From the NCBI GenBank assembly GCA_023974075.1, contig CM043807.1, positions 8,857,676-8,921,675 on the forward strand: DNA of 64,000 nucleotides, in the 5' to 3' direction. Positions 13,023-24,991 of this stretch are shown one piece after another. The notes under the pieces were generated by a model. The model was not told the DNA's origin and made no database searches. It saw only the letters and a list, made by a program, of their open reading frames with translations. Positions within the stretch are counted from its first letter, which is position 1, and each line of letters opens with the position of its first letter. A program made the position numbers and the translations under genes. The DNA is from Chaenocephalus aceratus (taxonomy: Eukaryota; Chordata; Actinopteri; Perciformes; Channichthyidae).

Positions 13023-14220
13023 CATATCCTCCTGGGACCCGAGGAAAAAAATGTCTTCCAACTTCTGTTTTTTTGTGATTTCCTACCTGTTTAGGGTTAA
13101 AAGAACATCTTGCAATTTAGACTTTTTTTATTTTATTTTATTTTAAAATGTTACAGTATGTCCACTGTAGAGGACGTCGGGACCATATTAGTTTGAAAAG
13201 ACAGCCAAAATTAACAGATGGACTATGTAACGTATTATGGTTATAGAGTGATATTAATACAAGAATACATTCACCTTTATTTAAAACATGAATAAGTAAT
13301 TGATCTGAATATTGCTGTTTATTTGGTCAATACAAAACTAGCTTGTTTTTTGGTGAATCTTTCCAGATCTTCAAAGACTTTGTAGTCAATGTACTGAAAG
13401 TATCTCATTGACTCCAGTCAGCACGGGCTGTAGGCTCATCTTGACTAGTGTTATGGATGTGGTCTCCCTCCATGCTCATAGAAACAAAGCTTGCATTCCT
13501 GAGGCAATTCTCATTTTTCATGGCTCCACTTAAAATAAAAACAACAATAAGACATACGTGCTACTCTTGGCCCACAGGGGGCCATGTCTTTCCAGCTCGT
13601 CCCTATCTGTCTCTATGTATCTATCTGTGCGCTCATGGAGCATCCTGCATCTTTCCCCCCCTTCTTCTTGACCCTCTTCTATCCCAGGTGTGAAAGCCTC
13701 ATCTCTCTCATCATCTGAGAGCTCAACATCTGAATCTCCCTGAACTATCTGGTACAGAAAATGTCTGCTTCAGTTCCGTCTCCTGCAACAATATTGAGTC
13801 ATAAAGTCCATGAAGATAGTCCTGACGTCCTCTAGAATGGACATTTATAAAAGGGCTGTTATTTGAAAACTTGAATTATTTAAATGCTTTCAGAACTAAT
13901 TATATAGTTCCTCACATGTTAATAAACTAGAACATATATGATTTTCATGGTAAAAATTACAATTATTCAACAATATTTGACTTCTCCTCCTGCTTCTATA
14001 ACATTTAGTTTTTCGTATGCCAGCCATTTTGGATGAAAAGAAAGAGGAACTTCGCAGCATGCAATTTTAACCAATGACATATCACTGGAAAGACCAGGAT
14101 GTCCTCTGTACAGCACATCAGGGATTGATAGAGTAGCTCAAAAGAGTACAAGGAGATGCATGTTAACAAAATGTCCACTACAGTGGACATTTTCAATGGG
14201 CTGGGTCCCAGGAGGATATG
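13023..14220. mobile_element. non-autonomous DNA transposon with 18-bp inverted ends
   Basis: Positions 13023-13040 (CATATCCTCCTGGGACCC) are the exact reverse complement of 14203-14220. Similarity continues inward less perfectly (AAAAAAATGTC near 13046 against GAAAATGTCC read from the right). The interior repeats a motif of the type GTCCACT..AGTGGAC, including a near-perfect 22-bp palindrome at 14171-14192. There is no transposase frame. Depending on where the ends are drawn, the flanking dinucleotide is TA or AT, so Tc1/mariner-like or ISL2EU-like insertion are both possible. The superfamily is not determined. Confidence 0.7.
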
Positions 14221-17200
14221 CAAAGGAAAAAGGCACTGACGCAAGCCCATAGGTATCAACAGAGGACCGTTGAACCAACACACCACATCACATCTATATT
14301 CAGTTCCACCTGGCAAAGGTGTTTGACTGCATATTGCATTTACTCCCCACTTGCTCCAGGGATTTTGTTCAATAGGCAGCACACTACAGTATATCAACAT
14401 GTGGTACAGCCGGGTCTGTTTCGCAAATGTATACACTTCTCTGCTTTCCCATTTTCATCTGTGACAGTGTAATCTAAGTCTTTGGCTTTAGCCATAGTTT
14501 AAGGTCTAACCTCAATCTGTCAGGTTTGTGACAAATCCATATTCATTTGGCTTCACCACATTGCATACATATGAGTTAAACCCCAAGGTGGTACAGCGCT
14601 CTTATATATTATAGAATTATTAAAGCACTGAGCATATGAATTATTTACCGACTTTCATGAGGTACTCTAAGGGTTTAACATTGCATGAGATTAGGCCGAA
14701 AATTACTTGTCAAATACGGAAAAAAACACATTATTACTCTTTCAAATTAATGCATAGCAATACATTTCACAATCTCCACACTGGCTGTTATGACCTTACA
14801 ATGGTCTGAGCAATGTATAATATTACTTTTGCTACGGCATGTTACAGATGAAAATTGCAGTACATTTGATGTGTTACCTCTTGTGATAAAACCATTGAAA
14901 TATGAATCTGCTGCATGAGGCAAAATGATATATATATATATATGATATATGATGTTAGTTAGAATTATGGCTCACTTAAAGTGCTGGCAATACCAATGCA
15001 GACAAGTAAGTGTTTTATTGTTTAGAAATTCCACTTTTCACTTTTCTTTCAAACACCTCACCTCCGCAAAAGTGTTTCCTATACTTTGTGGAAAAAAGTA
15101 AGTGTTAACACTTTAGCCAAAGACGTGATAAATACTGTTCTGAACAAATGAGTCATCTCCATCTTGATAGTTCAGTACGCACTGTTGAATATAACAGACC
15201 TATTTCCAACTACAAATGCCACTCACAAGAAAAAAGGCTGCACGATGTATGCATATGCAAATGGTGTAGTACAAGCTTGTTTTTCATGCCAGGTCTTTGT
15301 GCCCAGACTGGTGGACATCCAACTAATTATCAAGCTAATCGTCCAGCAAAACACAAACCTGAGCACTTGTTGTCTGCCACATGCTGTGACTCACGTGGGC
15401 TGAACAAAATAAACGTGTCTGTCCTGAGTGTCAGAATGTAGGTCCAAATTGACCTGGAATTACAGGTAAAGTGGTAGAAATGATCTTTTGTGCACTCTGT
15501 TTGAAGGCTGTGTGACAAGAGAGGCTCCATAAGAAGCGATTCCCTGTTGATTTGTTGTTATCTCCGAGTGCAGTTTTTGCGAGAGTGCAACGCCAAGCAG
15601 CTGGGAGAGAGGAAACACATCACTCTCGAGAATAGATGGCTGTTGCATATGCCTCAGCATCTGTGATTGATGATAAATGCTATTTCGTACGACAAAATAA
15701 ATCCCCATGACCAATTCTCCTTTTTGTAAAGACTAATGTTTTCTAAAAAGGTTTTTCTTGCTCTCCTACCAATTAGATGTTATGCTTCGATATACATTGC
15801 AGATGGATTTCAACATCCTATAGTTTATGTCTTGGGTGTTTAACGTTGTTCTGATATAAATATTAAAGCATCAAGGTCAGATGTGCCGTATATATTTGAG
15901 GTATACCCAACATTCTGTTCAGTACTGCTGCCAGAGTTTGGTCCAGAGACTTCATTTAAAAAGCTGTCCTGCGGCGATCCCTTAGTCTTTCAATGAGTCA
16001 TCACTGAGTTTATAGTCAGTTCAGAGACTCTGTTATTCAAGTGGGGGAATTGTGCTGTTTTAAATCAGTTTATAATTGATGAGAAAATAAAGTTAGTTCA
16101 AATTCTTTTTTTGCTGAAAATAAATACTTTGGCCATAAATGAAGCTGTGACAGGAAAGTGGAAAACCACAACAATTAGCTGAGAGACACTAAAACAGTCA
16201 CATGGAGTTCATTATTTGCTCGTTTGTCACTATGAACCATTATTGTCAAAGAAAAAGCTGTAAAGATATTAAAATGAAAACAAAACTTCACAACAAATTA
16301 CAAAAATGTTGAACGGAACATGTGCATATGCTCAAAAAGACAAACAAAAAAGTTAGATGATATTCTTAAAAAGTACATGTATTTAAAAAATGTGTTTAGT
16401 GTTTTAACGAAGAGGATTTTTAGAAAAATGCACCTCGACTTCATGTCAATCTGCACGGTTTGGCTGCACCAGCATGCTCAAATGTAATCATGCTCTCTCT
16501 GTAGAGTCGTTGCATCGTGTTAGTGCAAAGAGAGCGCAACAGGCCCAAAAAGAAGTCTGCTTCGAACATGTGCTGGCCGGAGAGGAGTCCCACACAACAA
16601 ATCGGATTACACGCTCTAGAGCCACTGCAAACACGTCGGAGCAGGACTCCAGACTGTTGCTGGTAAACATATGATTATGCCGCCCAACATGAAGTGATTA
16701 TGCATCGCTGAGAGAGAGGCAGGGGTGAGACATGCTTAAGTCATTGTCAATGATAACCTGTCATCCAAGACCTCAATGTAAAAACCGGCTCAGACAAGAT
16801 GCAACCTGATCTCTGGGCTCAGCTTCTATTATCTCAGACTGGTGTCAAGGAAAAATAAATAAAATGGATTTAACATATATTTCAAATGAATGGTATTCAC
16901 TGTAATACATCTATATAAGATAATATATAAAGGAGATGGAGGCATTCCTTATGAGCTATGTTAAATATTTTAACGTCAAAAGAAGATTTATAGCATAATA
17001 ATGTACATTTAGCACTATAGTTCTACTAGAAGAAAAGCCATTTCGATGCTCTCTCATGTTTGATTTTTTTGTTATTTTAATTTAACATGCCTTTTTTTTT
17101 TTCATCCTGCTACACCAACTTTCATTTTCCCATATGGCTGAGTTCAAGGAGAAAAGAGACTGCACACAAATGAAAATAGGGTACACTCTTGGCAGTCTGT

Positions 17201-18934
17201 ATCAAATTATGAATAAATAACCCAACGTGCTGTTAGCCTGGGGATAAAACACACACTATTATCCCCCCCCCCCAACAAAAAACAACCTGTTAATAGCCAT
17301 AGCCTGAAACAGATGGCTGCATCGTCCTCTATATGTCAGGTCTGTCCAGCTCTCACAACCTTTGGCTGTGGCCTAACCCTTTCACTACCGAATGCACATG
17401 CGACACACACGCGCACACGCATAATGAGTATCTTTTCCTCTCCAGCACAAACATGTTCATTCTCTGTCTTTCTCCCCGATATTTCATCTCTCCCCAAAAG
17501 CCTCTGTAATAAATATTAATGCCAGCTCCCATGTGGCGGGGCAGGGCTTACTCCCAGCCAAATGATCCTCACACGGAATAATGAAGCCGCTGGGATCCAG
17601 GTGAGAGGACAGAGGGAGGCTTATGTAACTCTGTGCCTTGTCAGGTAGGTCTCATCCATAATTTAACACGCGGGGAAGGAGATTGGAGATATAGGGAGGA
17701 GACGTGAGGAATTAGCCCCGTAACCTGGAAAAGATGTGGAAATGGAGGAAGCAAATGTAATGAGAGTAAGCCCGCAGGAGATTTAGTGCACAAACAGTTC
17801 TGCAGCCAACTTGTGATTAAGTTGCAAATTCATCATGCATACACCTGCTGAGAGCATTATACTTTCCCTGCAAGTAAACCGCAGGATTTCTGTTCATGCA
17901 TTGATTTAGCAATATTACTCCGGACATTTCTAGTGTGGGAATGATCAATATGAAGACATCAGCAAACAACTGTCCACCACAGGAGATGTGGGTTTGTCTC
18001 GCCTACTCGGTCTCCTGTGGACACGTATGGACAAGACAAATGGCCCAGACAGGGAATGTGATGGACAGAGTGGTTGAGAACTCCACATGTTCTCCAGATC
18101 AATCTGCAGTACACGGGCCAAACAATGGGACGTGGACAGGAAACCACTCTGCTATCGATCCAGCTGACCCCCGAACTGTACACCCTGCCCTCGCTGTAAT
18201 CGCACTGTGTCTCTGTACAAATCTGAGCTGAAAACAAGCGGGGAGATCGTCTGCTGCCCTTCTGGTAAAACTCTTTCTTCTAGTTTAGAAAACGTGTTTA
18301 CAAAAGGCTTATACATGGGACCACTCCAATGTGATGTATGGTGATAGATGAAGCTACCCAATTGTATTGATTGTTTAATGTTATATAATGTACTATTTTA
18401 AATACAGGGTTTTTCTTGTTATGGACTCTTTTTGGTGCTTTTCCTAAGTAAACAATCTTAAGACTTTCCCCTCTACTGTTACATTATTTATAATACATAA
18501 CTTGTAGTATAATATTATTCAAACACAACAGAGATATATACATAAAGAAACACTGCTACCTAGAAAGAACGGAGGGACAGACAGATTATATTAATAACAC
18601 TATTAATAATACACATTTCAAATGAATAGCACCTTACAAAACATCACCCAACACAAAAAAAAAGTAGATCATCAGATATCAAAATAATAATACAGAGCAA
18701 GGAATAAAAAAGGTGAAATTGTGTTTTAAAAGCTTTTGAAAGAGGACAAAGACGTGGCTGGCCTGATAGATGGAGAGATACGGCGATAGAAATGCACCTT
18801 GTTGTTACAACAAATATGTTTGAATGTGAATCCCACGCTGCTTCCCTCTACAATGAATCATCTATTGTAAATTATTCATCTACAATTCATTTGTGAATGC
18901 CTCATATTGACACACGCAACAGGTCTGCATGAGT

Positions 18935-18940
<6 letters not shown>
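14221..18940. other. no gene or repeat recognised
   Basis: AT-rich DNA with a short TA run near 14931-14943 and a C-run near 17264. No exon or transposon ends were seen. Confidence 0.5.

Positions 18941-19017
<77 letters not shown>
18941..19017 (+). repeat. (GT)n microsatellite
   Basis: A pure GT tract of about 38 units. Confidence 0.98.
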
Positions 19018-19019
<2 letters not shown>

Positions 19020-20587
19020 AAACAATGTGCAAAGTGTGAATAAACTTCCAGCAAACTCTTTCTGTCAGCTGGGAATGTGCTGTGCTTTATTTGTTTGTGT
19101 ATGCTTCTAAAGTATGTTTGTTTGTGTGTTTCTGTAAAGGCATGTGTTTGCACATGACAATTAGCATGTAAATATATATGTGAATATTCATATTACCCAC
19201 TATGTCTGCACGCATACAGTTGCATACTATGTCTGCACGCATACAATGCATAATGCATCTGTATCCTTGTGCATGTTTGCCCTTGTGTGAATGACGCTTG
19301 CCAATACAGCGTGTGCACACAGCGGTGAGTTCAGGGGCCACAGATAGAGCCAGGCCAAGGGCCAAGCAGTGGCCAGATTGATCAGAAAGCCCCTATAGAG
19401 CCCCAGGAGGGCCACTAATGGAGCTGTCATGATGCCACGTCCTTGCTGTCCAACAGCCTCCTCTGCTGTCACGCACACATCACACACAGGGTTTACCGGA
19501 CTCGACGACTCAGCGCTTTGCCCTCAGCTGGAGTCGGTGCCAGAGAGAGAGTTCAAAGGCACAACTGTGTCGGACAGGCCAAACATGGTCAGATCAGCGG
19601 GATGCAGACAAATAGAGGAACCTTCAAAGGGAAACAGAGATGTTTACATTTGACATCATGTGTTAAATGCTCAGGAATCTGGAAATAGAGCCATGACAGG
19701 CGGAGCAGCAGAGAGAGTATGTGTGCCTCAGAGACTGCCTTTTAGGAGGAACATTCGAATTGCTCTTATATTACAACTGGGTGTTTTCCACAGGAGGAGA
19801 ACGACAAGACTTTTCCTCTCTGTTTGTCTGTATTTGATCTGCAGGTAATAAAGAGAAGAATGGTTTAGGCCCTTTATTTATCGAAGTTTGTTTTTCTGTG
19901 GAGAAGATCCAAAATCAAAAGAGAAGCTTGGTGTGTATTAAGCTGTTTCTATGCGTCCAATTTGTCTGTCAGGCTTTATCAATAACAAGACCAGGAATAA
20001 AAGGTGATCCTTAACATTAGCAAAACATCTTCTCCACGCTTCCATTCCACCCTCTCTTAATATGAGGTAACAGTCAGGATTATCACATTGAAGAACAAGA
20101 AGGTCCAATAGGAGCTACTGGAGAGAAGTGGTACTAGGTTTAAAAGATAGGACTTCTTCATTTCATCTATTACTTCTAAACTCAAATTGCGAGAATTAGC
20201 ATTAGCCTATCCTGAGGAGGGGATCTGCTGTTTCACAATTAGCCCGTCTCTCTTCAGCTCTTTCCTTCAGGTGTTGTCAAACAGGCTCAGAAGTGTCACT
20301 GACGTTAATCTTAGCTTAGGAAAAGAGCAAAGAAGTTGGTGACATGGAAAGAGGCAGGATATTTTACAATGACGACGGGGTCGGAAGTCTGTGAACATCT
20401 GCAGTAAGCTGTTAATCGCAATTGGAAACCTACAGAGAGAATCGGACATGTGTGGATATGTTGGATATCTGCAGTCATACTGGGTTTCTCTTTGGCTTGT
20501 CAGTGTCAGCTAAATGAATTCTTGCTTAAAGAAACAGCTACTAAACGTATACTGCTATAGGCATTTATTGTAAAAAGTTGCAAAATG
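19018..20587. other. no gene recognised; one 27-bp tandem duplication
   Basis: The only structure seen is a direct duplication at 19199-19225 and 19226-19251 (ACTATGTCTGCACGCATACA shared). The rest is unremarkable. Confidence 0.5.
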
Positions 20588-20589
20588 TA

Positions 20590-20909
20590 CCGTACTTTTC
20601 GGACTATAAGCCGCGACTTTTTCCCCCATTTTTTTTGTACAGCTAACGGCCACTAGGGAACCTCCTAGATCTATGGATTTTACAGGTACAATTAACCACC
20701 TTTAACTCTATGGGCTCTATGACCGGTCCGCGCCCGCCACCTTTAAGCGGCGGGCTCCAGCAGGAAAAGCTGGAGGCCGGAAAAGAGTGAGGCAGGTAGC
20801 GCGCCAAAGTAAAAGTGGAACCGAGAGACAGAACGAGAGCAAGACAGACGGACAATTTAGCTGCTGCCGCTAATATATATATATGCGCTTTATAGTCCGA
20901 AAAGTACGG
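20590..20909. mobile_element. TA-target MITE, copy 1
   Basis: The ends are CCGTACTTTTCGGACTATAA and its reverse complement, flanked on both sides by TA (20588-20589 and 20910-20911), as for Tc1/mariner-type targets. The 320-bp body is almost identical to 54112-54429. It includes a GC-rich middle (GCCCGCCACC, GCGGCGGGCTCC) and purine-rich GAGACAGAACGAGAGCAAGA. The main difference is the segment just before the right terminus, which is a short TA run here. There is no coding capacity. Confidence 0.88.
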
Positions 20910-20911
20910 TA

Positions 20912-22370
20912 TGTATTCTGTGTCTTTTGGCCCGAAAGAAACTAGGTGCATGTGATACTGACAGTCGAAAGATGTGTAGGAAACCGGGTCCAAACATGAT
21001 TTATCATTTTGCAGGGGAAATCAAATCTATTAAAATCTTCTTCAGGTTGAAAAATAAATACAAATAAAGCCAGGCATTATTGCAAGTATTACTTCCTAGC
21101 CGTCTTTGCTGCAATAACCCACAAGGATCGATGGAATTTCATCAAATTCCAATCTTATCAAATTGTGTATGTAAAGGTCAAGTTATGACCAACTCCCTCG
21201 ACAGACCTAACACATCGATTGTTTAGCGCTGCAGCATTCACAGTTTATCAAATATAACACCTGTGACCTGAGGAGAGGTGTGAACAACTCTAGTACCACC
21301 TCCAAGAAAACATCCTGCCAGTAAAACAATATCTAATAGACCACGAGTGCATCCCTAATACGTAACAAAGGGACTCAGCCCAGCGTTGAATGGGAGGAAT
21401 AGTGGTATCCTGCGGATACACTCCAAATGTCTGGTCTGGTAAGAAGAAGTCAAGGCTGCCTTGACAGAGCAATACAATTTGAACCCAATTTTGTGACTCA
21501 ACTAGATATATCTTCTCTTTCTCCTTCCGAGTAAGTGGAAATATCTGCCACTGTCATTTTTAGAGTAGAGCAGGAAGGAAATGAGCCGTGGAAAAACACG
21601 GATTTAGAAGATGGGATGGTGTTTGTGTGTTTATGTGGGAGTGTGCGAGAGACAGATAACTTGTGCATATGAGCATCAGTGTGTATTCCACAGAGAGGAA
21701 CGGACTCCCTGTACGTGTGGGTAGTGTGTATGACACTTTAGATCTATATATGGTACATACTCTTTTAAAATTGTACAATTGTGGGGACGTCATAGCGTGT
21801 AGAGAAAGCCTGTGAGAGTGTGCCCATTACGCTCTATTCTCGCTGGCGTGAGACTTTGGTGTCAGAGCGTCACCCATCACTTGTCTTGACATGTCAACCA
21901 TGATACTGCCAGTGCGTCAATCAACCGTCGCTAGGCTGCGTCTGGGCTACCACGGCAACCAGGGAGAGATGACACCGGGGGCGATGCATCTCCCTGTGCG
22001 GAGCGACGGAAGTTTGGTGGACTTTTCGAGCATCTTTCAAATGCAAAAGATGAATGACAATAAGTTCCCTTGCGCAGAAGGGTGTGTTTATGTGTCAGGG
22101 AGAGTGCACCTGAGAGGGAGGAAGGGAGTGGGCGTGGACTGACAATAGACTCAAAGTGAATCATAAGGCATTCTGGTGGTGTGCATACAAAAGGTTTCAA
22201 GGAATGGAGGAGGGTCAACAAAGTGTTTTCAGAGCTGTGACAACACTCTGGACTCCTGATTCCAAAGAGCTGTCTTTCGATGTCTTCCTCCATTGTGCTG
22301 TAATGTCAAGGATGCAAATAAACAAGAGGTATTGATAACAGCTTCTCAATGTGGCTGTATGTGTTTAAAA
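20912..22370. other. no gene or repeat recognised
   Basis: No supported feature. Short minus- and plus-strand frames overlap without any recognisable motif. Confidence 0.5.
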
Positions 22371-22842
22371 CAGGGGTGTCCACACATGTGTCACTGAGGG
22401 CCACATACAGAATGATGGGCTGGGCCACTCACTAGAGGTGAGGCATATTGTTTCATAAGTTAAGTTACGATCAATCAAAGGTCAAGTATTCTTGATAATT
22501 GAATATGCTTAAAGACAGTCTACAATACTGCTTTCCATAAAAGGATTGTATCTATTCTGTTGCAATAAAAGTGTTGGTAGCTGTGATGACGCTCTCCCTT
22601 TACAACCTTGTATAGGCGGTATACGGGGAAATAGGAAGGGTGTATTTCAAGTTTGCAAATAAGTAATTAGACTAAGATTTGTTTTCAACTTTAATTGACT
22701 GACTTTATTGGAACACATGAATACTGTGTAGTATAAGAGAAGCACAAGTTCCATGAGTAGGCCATATTCAATTGTACTTTTTCGAATTTGCTGCGGGACA
22801 ATTAAAAAAGTACCATAGGCCGCAGTTGTTTGGACACCCCTG
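22371..22842. mobile_element. hAT-like MITE (CAGGGGTGTCCA ends)
   Basis: The left end CAGGGGTGTCCACAC and the right end (reverse-complemented CAGGGGTGTCCAAAC) form a terminal inverted repeat of the Charlie-like hAT type. The body contains GAGGGCCACAT, a motif I associate with this group. I could not find a matching 8-bp target duplication (GTTTAAAA on the left against TTGTCGTG on the right), so the insertion is old or its edges have been altered. No transposase frame. Confidence 0.65.
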
Positions 22843-24586
22843 TTGTCGTGGAATGGAGATATAGGGAGGGGGTACTGGACGAGGTATGGCAGGGAAGGGA
22901 AACAAGTAAAGGAGATGACAGGGAGAAGCCCGACTTGGGAAATGAGATAAATGCGGCGGGTGTCAGCTGGCGCTCTGCTCCTCCCGAGGCCGGGGAGTAG
23001 ATTCACGGCCCCCCACCTGCCTCTCATCGACCGGCCAATAGGGAGTTCCTATTTCACTCTCTGCCTGGCTGTGGATACGGTCTTGACACATCAGACCCAC
23101 GGGACGTTATTGGCTGCGCTCTCCTTCAATAACAGCTACACATCTCCCTCTAGCTCGTCTCCATCAATCAGCTCTGTCAGACGGGTTGGTGGAGTTCACC
23201 GTATGTTTCTCTTAGCTGTTCCCATCATGCCTGTTATTTTCTCCCTTCCTTTCTTCCATTCAGATTCTCTCTTTGTCTTCTTTCAGGCACCTACACCTGA
23301 TTTTGAGCGGCTCCTCTTGCTACAGAAGCTTCTTTTTATCTCCAGTTGCTTCTTGGATTTCACAACCTCATTCAATCTCTCCGTCTTCCACTCTCCCACT
23401 TTCTCTTTTCATTTCTCCATCACTGTATTCTGTCCAATCCGCAGCATTTTATAGAGCTCAGTGTCCGTTGCCAGAGAGACAGCGGCCCACGCAAAAGTGA
23501 CCTGTTCATTCACGCTATTCAAATAGAGTGAGAAGAACACTAGCTACTCTTAAACACGCAAACTAAGTGAAGCTCAATCTTAAACTCTCCCGTCAACATG
23601 ATGGTTTATCTAACTTCACTGCAGTAGAATAAGCTCTGTGAGCAGAGTATGGCCACATCATGCATCTTGTTAAGCAAGACATACTAAAGCATCCATATAC
23701 ACTGGAGTGGTGTGTGTTCCTTTCCTACTGAAGATGGAAGTCTTTAAAACAGATCACAAACATTTATTTTGAACAAAGACTTAATCATTTCCTATAACAG
23801 CTAAATACTATAGTGTTTAAACAAACGTTACTTAAATAGAAGTACAGTGCTTTTGTTGGGGATTATTTCCAGCCCAGGATTTGGTGATCTAGCCAGCATG
23901 TGTCAGTGTGTGTAGGATTGACTCGAAATAAACAGCAGTGCCCATGTTCATGGTGACAAAGACACGTGTCAGCCGGAGATGTGATGTGGCTCACTGGTGT
24001 GTTTTTAATAGCATTTAAACAACAATGGAGGTCTTTAGCACGTAGGGAATACGCTAAATTGGGCTTCAGCTACACAGGCAATACTTGTAAATGGCATCAT
24101 TGCATTGTTGGTGTTGGTCTTCTCATGGGATAATGGACAATGACAGACGTGTACAATATGAACAGACACAAATAGTGACTGGTTCCAGCATCTTAAATCT
24201 GAGGCTGCTTTTCCCCCCCAGTTTTATGTAATTGCAAACTCAATATTTGTACAAGTAATCGCATTTCCATTATGTTCAGTAGATTGGTATATATACTGTA
24301 TGGGAAAATACTGAATGTATATCAGAGTATAGCACATGATAACAAAGGCCCTACGTAGCTGTGTACGTAACCGGATGTATGATTACCTAGAAGAGCATCA
24401 GGACTGTTTTAGGCATATGATAGCTATGTGCCAACGATGATTCAGCCTCTATGGAGATAGGCATATGACAAGCATGATCATTTCTGACGTGGATCTCAGT
24501 CTAATGTAAACTAAACATTGTATACTGCTTTGAACCGGTATTCCTCCATCTTGTGACTGTGGAACACCCTCTCTTATATATCAGCA
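22843..24586. other. no gene or repeat recognised
   Basis: Includes a pyrimidine-rich zone (about 23140-23450) that gives several overlapping serine/phenylalanine-rich frames. These look compositional rather than coding. Confidence 0.5.
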
Positions 24587-24709
24587 TGTGAAGGACACTG
24601 TTCAGGAACTAGTTGTACCAAATGCTCTGTGTGTGATGACTACTTCCATTCTTGCAAGGATATTAAATACATGGATCCTGTTATTGAAGCTCAAGCCGGT
24701 GACGAGTGA
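24587..24709 (+). pseudogene. possible transposase C-terminal Cys-rich fragment
   Basis: A 40-codon open stretch ends in TGA at 24707-24709 and translates to a Cys-dense peptide: CEGHC, then C-T-K-C-S-V-C, then Y-F-H-S-C-K-D. The spacing (C-x2-C-x-V-C-x2-Y then C-x-D) reminds me of SWIM-like zinc-binding tails seen in some fish transposon proteins, but this is recollection only. Upstream, another frame gives S-C-D-C-G-T-P, as if a frameshift separates the two parts. No start codon or further domain can be traced. It could equally be a chance Cys-rich run. Confidence 0.25.
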
Positions 24710-24829
24710 TATTTTTCTAACATAATATTAACGATTAATCTAATTGATTCTGAATATGTTATAATGTTAAGATACTCTGAATATACAGTTTGTCTTTTCA
24801 ACTGAGAATATGTATATATCGTTTTTTAT

Positions 24830-24945
24830 TATGTATCCTTATTGTGTTTGTATTTTATTCTATTTTTAAGTAATTTTGTAATTCCTGTATAGTCAAAATG
24901 CTGCTAGGACAAAAATGATTTCCAAACATGGGATAAATAAATAAA

Positions 24946-24991
<46 letters not shown>
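24830..24991 (+). mobile_element. LINE-like 3' tail ending in (ATCT)n
   Basis: The sequence AAAAATGATTTCC...GGGATAAATAAATAAAT followed directly by ATCT repeats (24947-24991, about 11 units) matches the layout I know for 3' ends of some fish non-LTR retrotransposons: a short conserved tail, an AATAAA-like signal and a tetranucleotide array. Only the tail is present, with no reverse transcriptase frame upstream. The left boundary is approximate. Confidence 0.5.

Noticed and set aside
22951..23454. 167-codon plus-strand open frame
   Set aside because: Ser/Phe/Leu-rich because the DNA is pyrimidine-rich. Overlapping frames are also open. No motif.
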